NCBI RefSeq assembly: GCF_021513235.1
Contig: NZ_CP090976.1
Coordinates: forward strand, 1,054,001-1,118,000
DNA length: 64,000 bases
Source: Kaistella sp. 97-N-M2
GTDB taxonomy: Bacteria > Bacteroidota > Bacteroidia > Flavobacteriales > Weeksellaceae
Reading direction: 5' to 3'
Both the position numbers and the translations under genes were made by a program. Shown in pieces: positions 7,474 to 16,595 of this stretch; position 1 is the first letter of the stretch, and each line of letters starts with the position of its first letter. A model generated the notes under the pieces. It worked only from the letters and a program-made list of their open reading frames with translations, ran no database searches and had not been told where the DNA came from.

Positions 7474-9141
7474 ATGAAACAATACTCTTCCAAACGAAGC
7501 ATTCAGATCTTAGCCCACCTTTTAAAAGAATACGAAATTTTCGACGTTGTTATTTCTCCCGGATCGCGAAACGCCCCTTTGGCGGTACACTTTTCGGAAA
7601 CCGATGAGCTAAACTGCTACAGTATTGTGGATGAAAGAAGTGCGGCTTTCGTGGGCATGGGCATGGCGAAAAGTTTAAAAAAACCCGTAGTCATTACCTG
7701 TACAAGCGGCTCGGCTTCCGCCAATTATTATCCTGCGATTACGGAAGCATTTTATCAAAACACACCGCTCTTAATTTTAACCGCCGATCGCCCTGTGGAT
7801 TTTGTAGATATTTTCGATGGACAAACCATCCGTCAGAAAGATCTTTATCAACAGCATTCTTACGGTGATTTTCAGCTGCTGGAAGATTCGGAAGAAAATG
7901 CGGAGGACGAAAATTTTTCTTTAATTAAAAAAGCCATCGAACTTTGTTTTGAAAAACAAGGTCCCGTTCACATCAACATCCCCCTGGAAGAGCCTCTGTA
8001 TAAGTTGGTTTCGGAGATTCCCAATTTTCCACCCGTAGAAAAGACCATCCAGAAAAAGTCGGAGGAATTTTCGCCCAATCTTGCCGCCGAATGGAACACG
8101 TCTAAAAGAATCATGATTTTGGTGGGCACGCGCGATTACAGCGACGAACTGGAAATGCAGCTATCGCAACTTGTTAAAAATCACAGCGTTGTTGTGTTAA
8201 AAGAAGTAAATTCAAATTTAAAACACGATAAATTTTTTGCGCATATCGACCGGTACATCTTTAATTTTGAAGAAAAAGATTTTAAAACTTATGCGCCGGA
8301 TCTTTTAATTACGATTGGGCAAAATGTAGTTTCAAAAAAAATAAAACAGTTTCTGCGCAAAGCAAAGCCGAAAAATCACTGGCATGTTGATCAGTTCTGG
8401 CATCCCGATACTTTTTTCAGCCTCACGGAAAAAATTAAGATGGCGCCGGAGAAATTCTTTGCGAAACTGTTGAAATTTATTACGCTTGAGCCCAGTTCTT
8501 ATTATAACCTGTGGGACGTTCTTCGCGACAAAAAAGATTTAAAACATACGGAATACTGCGCGGGAACCTCCTATTCTGATTTTAAATTTTTTGAGATCCT
8601 GGCAGATAAACTTCCCCAAAACATTAATTTGCACATCAGCAATTCTTCGGCGATTCGATACGCGCAACTTTTTGATTTTCAGCGAAACAAAGTGTATTGC
8701 AACCGCGGTACAAGCGGTATCGACGGATCGACTTCCACTGCGATGGGTTTTGCCATGAAAAGTGCGACGCCAACGGTTCTGGTGACAGGTGATCTAAGTT
8801 TTTTTTACGACATCAATGGTTTGTGGAACAATTACATTCCGCCATACACGAGAATTATCGTCTTTAACAACGGCGGCGGCGATATTTTTAAGATTATTCC
8901 GGGACCGGATTCTACCAATGCGCTGGATGAATTTATCTTAACCAAACATCATAAAACCGCGGAACTTTTGGCGAAACATTTTGGCTTTGGATATTCGAAA
9001 GTTGAAGATGAAGATACCCTGTCGCGCGTTTTAGATAATTTCTTTAAACCGGATGCAAAGGCAAAAATTTTGGAAGTTGACACATCGATGATCGAAAACG
9101 CTGCCGTCCTGAAAGGCTACTTTGAATTTTTGAAAACTTAA
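7474..9141 (+). CDS. menD: 2-succinyl-5-enolpyruvyl-6-hydroxy-3-cyclohexene-1-carboxylate synthase
   Basis: Encodes 555 residues of a thiamine diphosphate enzyme that joins isochorismate and 2-oxoglutarate in menaquinone synthesis. N-terminal DVVISPGSRNAPLA (24-37), DERSAAFVGMGMAKS and TSGSASANYYPAITEA are the MenD-typical PYR-domain motifs; NRGTSGIDGSTSTAMGFA (around 410-428) and VTGDLSFFYDINGLWN form the PP domain, where GDLS begins the ThDP/Mg-binding motif. Length fits the family. Its 3' end overlaps by 4 bases the 3' end of the convergent DUF5686 gene. Menaquinone is the expected respiratory quinone in Flavobacteriia. Confidence 0.93.
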   Translation: MKQYSSKRSIQILAHLLKEYEIFDVVISPGSRNAPLAVHFSETDELNCYSIVDERSAAFVGMGMAKSLKKPVVITCTSGSASANYYPAITEAFYQNTPLLILTADRPVDFVDIFDGQTIRQKDLYQQHSYGDFQLLEDSEENAEDENFSLIKKAIELCFEKQGPVHINIPLEEPLYKLVSEIPNFPPVEKTIQKKSEEFSPNLAAEWNTSKRIMILVGTRDYSDELEMQLSQLVKNHSVVVLKEVNSNLKHDKFFAHIDRYIFNFEEKDFKTYAPDLLITIGQNVVSKKIKQFLRKAKPKNHWHVDQFWHPDTFFSLTEKIKMAPEKFFAKLLKFITLEPSSYYNLWDVLRDKKDLKHTEYCAGTSYSDFKFFEILADKLPQNINLHISNSSAIRYAQLFDFQRNKVYCNRGTSGIDGSTSTAMGFAMKSATPTVLVTGDLSFFYDINGLWNNYIPPYTRIIVFNNGGGDIFKIIPGPDSTNALDEFILTKHHKTAELLAKHFGFGYSKVEDEDTLSRVLDNFFKPDAKAKILEVDTSMIENAAVLKGYFEFLKT

Positions 9142-11686
9142 AAATTCATCTGCAGACCGAACTTCACGCCAAATTTTGACACATCGGGACGATCGAGATA
9201 GTTTCCGCGCCAGTTGAAATCAACCCGCAGAATTTTTAAATTCCCGAAACCTATATTTTCCAGACCGAAACCGTATTCGTAATAAATTTGTTGATCGGGC
9301 GCGGAATAAAGGCGGTTTTCAAAATTGATATTTTTGGAAGCTTCGCTTAAAGTGCCGTAAGCGCCGCGCCAAAAAATGACTTCACGCAGTTTCAGTTTTT
9401 TAATCAGCGGAATATACGTCAGCAGCTTTCCCTGAAAATGGTGCTCAATATTCATCGTCGTGTAAGCGTCAGCCACAAATTCATAATATTTTAAAAGCGC
9501 AAACGTGTTGGGAACCAAACTGTACGACTGGTTTCCGGGGATAATGTTCTGTAAAGCCAGGGGCACGGTATCGAAATTTTTTCCGGCTTCTACGTTGAGA
9601 ACAGTCCGCCCCAAATTTCCTAAAATGAACGGTTGCGAGTATAAAAACTGAAGTTTGTTATAATCGAAATCGCCCTGAAAAACATTTTCAAAGCCGTGCG
9701 TAAACTTTAAGACAAAAGTGGGCGACAGTGTTGTAAACGCGTACCGGTCCACGCCGTACTGGGAATATTTCGCACCCGGCGTCGCCATAAGGCTGAAGGT
9801 GGTATGAAAATCATTCACGTCTGATTTTAAAAGTCCGTTCTTGTAGAAATCCAGATTAAAATTGAGTGGATTGGCGGATCTGATATTCTGCACACTGGCA
9901 TCCATCCGCACTTCAAAATTCTTCACGGGTTCCAAAGAAAAGAAGAAATTGTTCTGTTTTACAAAACTCAAGGAGGCGTTGGTTCCGGACGAAAAAACGG
10001 AAGAGGACGCAAACGATCTCGTCATAATGCCATCGTCATTCGTAAGTTGTGCACCAAGCTGCATCACATCGTTTCGACTGCCAAAACCGATGATGGAGCG
10101 ATTGTCGCGGTCAAACATATATCGCCCTTCCACGCCATATTTAAATTGATGATCTTTAAAGCCGTACGCAGTATAACCTTCGATCCGCCACATGTCGTTC
10201 GCGGAAAAATACGTTCGTGCGCCAAGCCGAAGACGGTCGCCTTCCACCACATTATTTCCGTAAATTGAAAAAATATCTCCAAAATCAATGGCTTTCCAGG
10301 CGTTAATATAACCGGACTGCAAAATCTCGACGATCTTCACAATTCTTTTAAACTTCGGAACGGTTTCCAGTTGCGATACCATTTGATAAACTTTTTTTTC
10401 CGACTCCTGCAAAGGTTCGTCTCTTTCCTTTTCCCAAAACTCATCGGGTTTTGTAAGATTTGTATCGCTTAAGGTTTGGTCTTTATCGGTTAAAAAAGAG
10501 GCGGCAAAATTTTGATTGAAAAGATAATCACTGTAAAGATCAGTCCTTTTGAAAAGCACGCCTTTTGCATCTTTTTTCTTATTAAAGATGGACATTTCGA
10601 GTTCTGTATACGTTCGGTGGGGCAGAAAAACAGTGTCGTTGGGTGAATCGTATTCCAGTTCCATATAAATTCCGTTCACAAAATTCACATTGATCTTATT
10701 GGTCGATTTCAGTGTGGCCTTTACAACGTTATAGGTGTCTTTCGAAATGTAGAGATTTCCCTGAAAAGCCAGCGTTTCTTTTCGTTTCGGCGCATACCTG
10801 ATGAGGTAAGAATCGATGCCGTTTATGGAGAGAGAGTCGGTTAATTCATATTCGTAATTGCTGAAACCATCGGTTCCAACGGGACTCGGAAAACCGATGT
10901 TGAAAAAATTGAGTGTATTATCGTAGATGTTAACTTCCTTAAACTGATTTTTCGCCGTCGAAGCGATGAGTTCATTATTGTTAAATCCGGAAAATTTATT
11001 GGCGACAATAATCTTGTTTTCTTTTTTTCCGGCTGATTTTTACCATACGTCTTGAAAATGGTTTCATTAAAGAATACCGGCAGCGTCAGTTTTTTTTCGA
11101 AGTTCGCCGAATCTGCGTAATCAAAAACAAACTCCAGCTTGTTGAAGATTTTTTTCTGCATAAAAGCGCTGTCGATGTTGTTCAGGCCGATTTCAATCTT
11201 TTCGTATTCTTTGTACTGATAATCGTTGTAATTAGCTAGGCCATTGGTTTTTTTGCGTTTCCAAACTTCCTGCATGATTGCGTAAGCCGGATTTTCCTTC
11301 TTATTTTTATATTTCTTTTTGTTGATTCCGACGAGCACGACTTCCTGAATCTGCTCGGTTTTTTCGGGCTGCATCTGTACCTCCAAATTTTCGAACTGGT
11401 GATCGCTGAAGGTAAGTACTTCGGTCTTGTAATTCTTTTTTAAAAAAGTAGCCGTAGAAATTCCGGAATCGCCTGCGAGGGAAAAATGAGAAGTTGCGGT
11501 AATGGTTTCGGCTTGCGAATGATTGTTGAGGAAAATTTCCACACCACTTAGCGGCTTGTGCGTTTTGGCATCGGTAATGGTTCCTGAAATTTTATTCTGA
11601 GAAAAAAGGGTGGCACCAAACAGCAGGAGAAAGAAAATTTGGATACCTGGATTGAGATGAAACATGAACTGATTTTTTTTCTTCAT
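9138..11686 (-). pseudogene. DUF5686/carboxypeptidase-regulatory-like outer membrane protein, frameshifted
   Basis: Two minus-strand open frames form one gene of about 849 codons. The first part (11686 to about 11030) has a signal peptide, an N-terminal CarboxypepD_reg-like beta-sandwich (KISGTITDAKTHKPLSGVEI) and the start of DUF5686; the second (from 11021) continues ENKIIVANKFSGFNNNEL and ends in beta-barrel-like strands with a terminal Phe (LQMNF), as in outer membrane proteins. The break is in the T7 run at 11022-11028: one extra base restores the frame, and I checked that no stop lies between there and 10688. Family function is unknown, probably cell-envelope. A sequencing error is a real possibility. 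Confidence 0.82.
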
Positions 11687-11764
11687 AACCTTTCAGCAAT
11701 TTCCAAAAGCGGAAATATTCTATAGCGAAAAACAGACCAATTGATGATCACGAAAAAGCTTGCT

Positions 11765-12391
11765 CTATACTTGCAAATACTCGGAAGTTTCGGGCAGATT
11801 TGTTATTTTAGACAAGGGATAAATAAACATATCATCAAAGTCATTCATGGCGTTAATGATTTGAAAATGTGAATATTCCTTTAAATTTTGGGTAGTGATT
11901 TCGGCTTCCTTAATTTTTTTATTCTTAAGAAGGTGTTGCCTTTGCACGCCATTTAAAAGATAAGTTGACGGCGTGTACCAGTCTTTGCCTTTTTTAAATA
12001 GAATATTGGAATAAGAAGTGTCGGTAATATGGTTGTTTTTAACAATTATAATTTCGTCGGCCTTGGCTTTCTGCTTCATGCGTTCCAGTTCCTTCCGGTC
12101 TTCAAACTTAAAAGAATAATCGTATACGTTGTTTTCTACGAGAGAAATCTTATCAATCTCGGAGATGGCGTACGGAATCATTTGCGTGCGAACATTTTTG
12201 TCCAAATCGTACGTGATTTTCAGTTTGTACAAACCGTCTTCATTATGATCCAGGTTTTTGAAAACAGCTGCAAGATCCAGCGAACCTTGTTTCCCAAAAT
12301 GTTCAAAAGTCTTATTAACCCTGCTTTGGTGCAGATCTAAAAGAAATATCTTTTGGTCTTCTACTTTAATGCTTTCAATAAATTGGGACAT
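11765..12391 (-). CDS. Aminotransferase class IV, aminodeoxychorismate lyase-like
   Basis: Encodes 208 residues of a small PLP fold-type IV protein. The segment KADEIIIVKNNHITDTSYSNILFKKG...WYTPSTYLLNGVQRQHLL matches the class IV core, where the EXXXSNI-type motif is here TDTSYSNI and the phosphate-binding turn follows. The start overlaps the end of pabB by 17 bases, a pairing typical of pabB-pabC operons; on that basis it should release pyruvate from aminodeoxychorismate to give 4-aminobenzoate. The N-terminus is shorter than in E. coli PabC, and the assignment rests on family plus context. Confidence 0.78.
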   Translation of the reverse strand: MSQFIESIKVEDQKIFLLDLHQSRVNKTFEHFGKQGSLDLAAVFKNLDHNEDGLYKLKITYDLDKNVRTQMIPYAISEIDKISLVENNVYDYSFKFEDRKELERMKQKAKADEIIIVKNNHITDTSYSNILFKKGKDWYTPSTYLLNGVQRQHLLKNKKIKEAEITTQNLKEYSHFQIINAMNDFDDMFIYPLSKITNLPETSEYLQV

Positions 12392-13352
12392 AAATCTTGT
12401 TTTTCATTTCTTCGTATTCGTCGGCAAATTTACTCAAATGCGTGATTCCACCACCACTTTTAAAAAATAATTTTCCGTTTTCTTTTTCGATGAATCTGAT
12501 CATCACGCAGGAATCTAAATTCTCGCCATCGAACCAGCCGCAAACTCCCGTGTAGAAGCCTCTTTCATAATTTTCGGCTGCACGGATTATTTCCAGGGTT
12601 TTGGGTTTGGGCGCTCCTAATATCGAACCCGCCGGAAGCAGCATTTTCATGACGCTGCCGATCTTATTTTGAAATTCGGGTTTCAGTTTTCCGGAGATCT
12701 CCGAACTCATGGCGTACAAATCTTTCTGCGGTGCTTTCAGAAAATCAATTCTTTGAAATTCGTCGAGTTTTACGCCATTTGCCACCATGCTCAAGTCATT
12801 CCGAAGGAGATCGACCACGGTATAATGTTCAGCTTTTTCCTTCTCGTCGTTCTTCAAAATTTCCACAGCGTTTTCGATTGAGGCATCTATCGTTCCTTTC
12901 ATCGGATGGGTACTGATTTGTTGGTCAATTATTTCCACAAAAATTTCCGGAGAAAAAAAGACAAAGTCATCTTTATACAAAACTTTATATTTCGCTTTGG
13001 AATGCAGAAAAATTTCTTTTAACGTGAGGTTAATTTTTATTTCAGATCTGCAGGTAAAATTGGTGAGATAAGAATTGCCGAGTTTCAAATTTTTCTGAAC
13101 CAACTCAAAGCCTTTTCGGTACGTTTCTTCATTCTCGGGAAAAGACTCAAGATGAAATTTAACGGCTTTCGCTTCCATTGAGTTGATGGTTTTAAAGTTC
13201 GGGAAATCAACAAATAAACCGGAATTTTGAATTTCACCTTCGGTGATGATTTCAATATTTTCCACAAGAAAATCGATCATAAAAAAGAAAGGAACTTTCT
13301 GCTGAGAAAGCTCGTCCATTCGATCGAAACTGGCGTGGTGAGACGGAAACAT
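12375..13352 (-). CDS. pabB: Aminodeoxychorismate synthase component I
   Basis: Encodes about 325 residues of the chorismate-binding domain that aminates chorismate. Motifs: FTCRSEIKI, HPMKGTIDASIENA (near 185), HYTVVDLLRNDLSMV (the E/D-rich Mg site region) and GSILGAPKPKTLEIIRAAENYERGFYTGVCGW near the C-terminus. The N-terminal tryptophan-binding domain of E. coli PabB is reduced. I choose the ATG at 13352 over the one at 13379 because a TATTTTTG promoter element at 13358-13365 lies between them, so the longer form would begin upstream of the predicted transcript. Forms an operon with the class IV aminotransferase. Confidence 0.87.
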   Translation of the reverse strand: MFPSHHASFDRMDELSQQKVPFFFMIDFLVENIEIITEGEIQNSGLFVDFPNFKTINSMEAKAVKFHLESFPENEETYRKGFELVQKNLKLGNSYLTNFTCRSEIKINLTLKEIFLHSKAKYKVLYKDDFVFFSPEIFVEIIDQQISTHPMKGTIDASIENAVEILKNDEKEKAEHYTVVDLLRNDLSMVANGVKLDEFQRIDFLKAPQKDLYAMSSEISGKLKPEFQNKIGSVMKMLLPAGSILGAPKPKTLEIIRAAENYERGFYTGVCGWFDGENLDSCVMIRFIEKENGKLFFKSGGGITHLSKFADEYEEMKNKIYVPIY

Positions 13353-13357
13353 TTCTG

Positions 13358-13365
13358 CAAAAATA
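13358..13365 (-). promoter_or_regulatory. -7 promoter element of pabB, 5 bases from the start codon
   Basis: TATTTTTG on the minus strand ends 5 bases before the pabB ATG at 13352, predicting a transcript with almost no 5' leader. Confidence 0.5.
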
Positions 13366-13415
13366 AGGAAAAGCCGCAAGCAAACAGAAAATGACGAGTT
13401 TTAAACTTAAAACAT

Positions 13416-13423
13416 TATTTTTG
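13416..13423 (+). promoter_or_regulatory. -7 promoter element of the 13428 gene, 4 bases from the start codon
   Basis: TATTTTTG followed by CGCC and the ATG at 13428. Divergent from the pabB promoter 51 bases away; both predict near-leaderless transcripts. Confidence 0.5.
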
Positions 13424-13427
13424 CGCC

Positions 13428-14150
13428 ATGGAAAACATTGCGCCGATTAAAGCGGGAACACAACAAATTTTGAAAACAGCCTTTGAATATTGGGTTAAAA
13501 GTCTGCGCTTTCAATTATTTTATAGCTTACTCTACTTTGCGCTCTTTTTTCTGGGCTACATCTACCTCTTCAAATATTTCGGTCTTTGGGACGAATTTTC
13601 CAAATACAGCGATCTGGTAAGAACCGATATCCCGGCTTTCAATAAAAAAATGGAGGAAATTGCGCGCTTGCCTCAGGCGCGTAATTTTGGTCTGGCCTTC
13701 TTTTTCCTTCTCGCCCTCATTAATCCTTTGAATGTTGGACTTTATAAAATATTCAGAAAAATCGATCTAAAGGAACCGGTAGTGATGAACGATCTTTTTG
13801 CAGGATATCTCGGCTTCGATTTCTTTAAGTTTTTTGGATTCTATCTGTTCTGGATTATTATTTTCACCTATGCCAATGCGCTTATGCTTTTAGGATTGGT
13901 TTGGGTTTTCGTGACTTTATTTTCAATTCCGCTGATGTTTTTCATGCAGTTGAACACCTTCGAAGGAATTAGTTTAACGGTGAAAGGGTTGAAAAAAAAT
14001 CTCGGAACAGTTATTATCTCTATTGCGGTTGCGGTTCTCTTCAGTTTAAGCGGCCTGCTGTTATTTGGGGTAGGCTTTCTGCTGACCTTTCCGTTTTGGA
14101 ACGCGATGATCTACACCCTTTATCAACACATTTACAAAGAAATAGACTAG
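13428..14150 (+). CDS. Multi-pass membrane protein, function unknown
   Basis: Encodes 240 residues with an amphipathic N-terminus and five or six membrane helices (about residues 30-50, 80-105, 120-150, 155-180, 195-225). No catalytic motif is visible. The layout, an N-terminal stretch followed by helix pairs and the spacing of ...KEPVVMNDLFAGYLGF..., parallels the next gene (...KEPIQLSDLFIGYRQN...), so the two appear to be diverged paralogues. Such proteins are often automatically labelled with unrelated enzyme names in this group; I see no support for an enzymatic role. Confidence 0.75.
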   Translation: MENIAPIKAGTQQILKTAFEYWVKSLRFQLFYSLLYFALFFLGYIYLFKYFGLWDEFSKYSDLVRTDIPAFNKKMEEIARLPQARNFGLAFFFLLALINPLNVGLYKIFRKIDLKEPVVMNDLFAGYLGFDFFKFFGFYLFWIIIFTYANALMLLGLVWVFVTLFSIPLMFFMQLNTFEGISLTVKGLKKNLGTVIISIAVAVLFSLSGLLLFGVGFLLTFPFWNAMIYTLYQHIYKEID

Positions 14151-14190
14151 AAATTAATACTGATTTTACTGTAATTTCAGATTTATATTT

Positions 14191-14198
14191 TAAATTTG
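14191..14198 (+). promoter_or_regulatory. -7 promoter element of the 14220 gene (TAAATTTG)
   Basis: Lies 21 bases before ATG 14220 and overlaps an alternative upstream TTG start at 14196, which argues for the ATG as the true start. Confidence 0.5.
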
Positions 14199-14219
14199 AG
14201 AAACATTAAAACTATTATT

Positions 14220-14963
14220 ATGGACAATTTCAACGAATTTGAACAGCCGACCGGACCGCAGAAAAGTACGGGCGACATTATTTCCCACGCTTTCGAGATG
14301 TATAAAGGCGTTTTTCTATATGCCATTTTAGCGATGGTCATTTATATTCTTGCATCAATTTTAATTCAGGCACTTTCGGGTTTTGATTCAATGGCGCTGT
14401 CCGAAGAAATGCGGGAAGCAGATGGCGATTTTTCCTCCATCAACATTTGGGGAATTCCCGGAGTTAGAACTTATTACGGGCTTTCCGGATTGCTAGGGCT
14501 TTTTGCCGCGCCGCTTTACGTTGGCCTTATTTATATGGCGAACAAATACAATTTTAAAGAACCCATTCAGTTATCAGATCTCTTTATCGGATACCGACAA
14601 AATTTGGTGAATATTTTAATTTACAGTTTAATCTCCAGCATTATTATTGGCATTTCATTTGCGATGTGCGTGATCCCGGGATTTTTTGTATTGCCTCTAC
14701 TAATGTTAGGCTACCCCGTACTTTTATTTGAAAACGCCACTTTTTCGGAGGCTTTAACTAAATCATTCTCTATTGCGAAAGAAAATTACGGTGTCTTTCT
14801 GGGCGCGTCGTTTTTAGGATTGCTCATCAGTGTTGCCGGCGTTATTCTTTGCGGCATCGGACTTATCGCCACAATGCCTTTCTTATTAATTGTAATGTAC
14901 TCCACCTACTGCGCGTTTTGCGGCAGACCAAGACCTTTGCAAACGGAAAAACAAATTTTATAA
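14220..14963 (+). CDS. Multi-pass membrane protein, paralogue of the preceding gene
   Basis: Encodes 247 residues from ATG 14220. The N-terminal MDNFNEFEQPTGPQKSTGD segment is polar and probably cytoplasmic; five or six hydrophobic segments follow. The phrase FKEPIQLSDLFIGY aligns with LKEPVVMNDLFAGY in the gene just upstream, and SFSIAKENYGVFLGASFLGLL resembles the DUF4013/DUF975-like integral membrane proteins in which repeated helix pairs occur. A hairpin (14991-15018) follows the gene. No function can be assigned. Confidence 0.75.
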   Translation: MDNFNEFEQPTGPQKSTGDIISHAFEMYKGVFLYAILAMVIYILASILIQALSGFDSMALSEEMREADGDFSSINIWGIPGVRTYYGLSGLLGLFAAPLYVGLIYMANKYNFKEPIQLSDLFIGYRQNLVNILIYSLISSIIIGISFAMCVIPGFFVLPLLMLGYPVLLFENATFSEALTKSFSIAKENYGVFLGASFLGLLISVAGVILCGIGLIATMPFLLIVMYSTYCAFCGRPRPLQTEKQIL

Positions 14964-14990
14964 TCATAATACAATTTTATTGTACTTTTG

Positions 14991-15018
14991 AAAGCAACAG
15001 AAAATTCTGTTGCTTTTT
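14991..15018 (+). terminator. Hairpin after the 14220 gene
   Basis: Ten-base-pair stem AAAGCAACAG/CTGTTGCTTT with a six-base loop and a T5 end. A TACTTTTG motif (14983-14990) just upstream could place this hairpin at the 5' end of the next gene's transcript instead of at the end of the previous one. Confidence 0.6.
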
Positions 15019-15031
15019 ATAAATAGTTGCT

Positions 15032-16114
15032 ATGCAGAATATTAAAAACCAAATCAGCGAAGTAAAAATAAAGCAGATCTTTCTTTTGCTTCTTATCATC
15101 GTGCTGGCGGGCTTAATTTGCTTTAATCTTTCCATGTTTATACCGTCTATTTTGGGCGCGATTACGCTTTACATTATCACCCGGAAATATAATCTGTATC
15201 TGCAGGAAGTCCGTAACTGGAAACCTTGGGTTGCCTCGCTTGTGATTATTGTAGGAACGTTAATTGTGTTGATTTTACCCATTTATTTTATCGCAGATCT
15301 TTTGGTCGATAAACTCGGAAATGCGAATGCGTATATGGCAAAATTTAATATATTTATCGATAAAATTCACGATTTTGTTTACCAGCATGTTAAAATTGAT
15401 ATCCTAAGCAAAGAAAACATCACAAAACTGAAAGATACCGCCGCCAAGTTTTCCACAAGTGCCTTAAGCGGAACTTTTAACACGATTACCGTGATTGCTT
15501 CCATGTATTTCATTCTCTACTTTATTCTGGAAAAACCTCATCTGTTTGAAAGGCTTTTAAAAAGCTCTGCACCGTTAAAAAAAGCAAATGTGAATCTGCT
15601 GGGCGAAAAAATCCGTAAGATGGTCATCGCCAATGCGATCGGAATTCCGGTTGTTGCAATTGGTCAGGGCATAATAGCATTGATCGGGTATTTTATTTTT
15701 GGCGCACCAAGTCCGGTTTTATTATTTGCTTTAACCGTTGTTACGGCCATGATCCCCATCGTTGGAGCGGCCATCGTTTATTTGCCCGTGTGCATTTTTA
15801 TGATCGCGGAGGGTAATACAGGCGCTGGTCTGGGTCTTGGAGCTTATTGTTTAATCGTCGTCGGCCTCACCGATAATTTAATGCGCTTCACACTTTTGAA
15901 GAAACTGGAAAACATTCACCCCTTAAATACCGTTTTTGGAATTATTTTGGGCTTGAATCTTTTTGGATTCATGGGCTTGATCTTCGGGCCAATTTTAGTA
16001 TCAATTACGGTGCTGCTCATTCAGGTGTACAGAGATGAGTTTGGGTATGAGGAAAACGAGATTATTCTGCCGGAACCCAAAGAAATAGAAGAAAAAATAG
16101 ATCTATCCATTTAG
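15032..16114 (+). CDS. AI-2E family transporter (TqsA/YdiK/PerM-like)
   Basis: Encodes 360 residues with the family layout: three N-terminal membrane helices (to about residue 90), a soluble stretch (95-150), then a cluster of helices (150-330). FGAPSPVLLFALTVVTAMIPIVGAAIVYLPV (around 230-260) is the conserved core of the family, followed by TDNLMRFTLLKK and FGFMGLIFGPILVS. Some members export AI-2 or act as sodium/proton antiporters, but the substrate cannot be read from sequence. It is followed after 10 bases by a small DUF3820 gene. Confidence 0.88.
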   Translation: MQNIKNQISEVKIKQIFLLLLIIVLAGLICFNLSMFIPSILGAITLYIITRKYNLYLQEVRNWKPWVASLVIIVGTLIVLILPIYFIADLLVDKLGNANAYMAKFNIFIDKIHDFVYQHVKIDILSKENITKLKDTAAKFSTSALSGTFNTITVIASMYFILYFILEKPHLFERLLKSSAPLKKANVNLLGEKIRKMVIANAIGIPVVAIGQGIIALIGYFIFGAPSPVLLFALTVVTAMIPIVGAAIVYLPVCIFMIAEGNTGAGLGLGAYCLIVVGLTDNLMRFTLLKKLENIHPLNTVFGIILGLNLFGFMGLIFGPILVSITVLLIQVYRDEFGYEENEIILPEPKEIEEKIDLSI

Positions 16115-16124
16115 AATACACAAC

Positions 16125-16388
16125 ATGAGTGAAGGTTTGAAGCCGGAAATATTACAGGAAATCTGCAAAGTAGAAATGCCTTTCGGAAAACACAAGGGAA
16201 CGATTTTAGCAGATCTGCCGATTAATTATCTCGAATGGTTTCAGCGCCAGGGAATGCCGCCGGGAAAACTCGGTATGCAGCTTTCCACCATTTACGAAAT
16301 TAAACTAAATGGTTTGATGGACCTGCTAACACCACTTCGCGGAAAAGTAAATGCGCCGAAACCGAAAAATAAAGTATATAAATTTTAA
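16125..16388 (+). CDS. DUF3820 family protein
   Basis: Encodes 87 residues that match the compact DUF3820 domain: MPFGKHKGTILADLPINYLEWFQRQG, then GKLGMQLSTIYEIKLNGL. The family is common in bacteria and has sometimes been called a quorum-sensing-regulated virulence factor, but no biochemical role is established. It starts 10 bases after the AI-2E transporter and is probably in the same transcript. Confidence 0.85.
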   Translation: MSEGLKPEILQEICKVEMPFGKHKGTILADLPINYLEWFQRQGMPPGKLGMQLSTIYEIKLNGLMDLLTPLRGKVNAPKPKNKVYKF

Positions 16389-16519
16389 TCCTCAAGGTTT
16401 TCTTTAATATCCCAAATTTTCGGATGACTTACACCAATTTTATCCTCATTTTCGCTGCCCGCACCTTTTAATACCAACGTAACCAACGAGACTGCAGTTT
16501 TTAAATATAAGCGTCGCAT
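16385..16519 (-). CDS. Possible 44-residue exported peptide
   Basis: A minus-strand frame from ATG 16519 to TAA at 16385-16387 encodes a hydrophobic, signal-like first half (MRRLYLKTAVSLVTLVLKG) and a charged second half ending SHPKIWDIKENLED. It fills most of the otherwise empty 207-base gap between the DUF3820 gene and uvrB and overlaps the former by 4 bases. I see no promoter match and recognise no family, so it may be a real small protein, a remnant or chance. Confidence 0.3.
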   Translation of the reverse strand: MRRLYLKTAVSLVTLVLKGAGSENEDKIGVSHPKIWDIKENLED

Positions 16520-16595
16520 CGCAAGAAAGCAACTGCGCAATCGTATTTAAATTTTGCTGCTTTGGCTCTTGCCACTATTACGTTATTCGGTAGAC

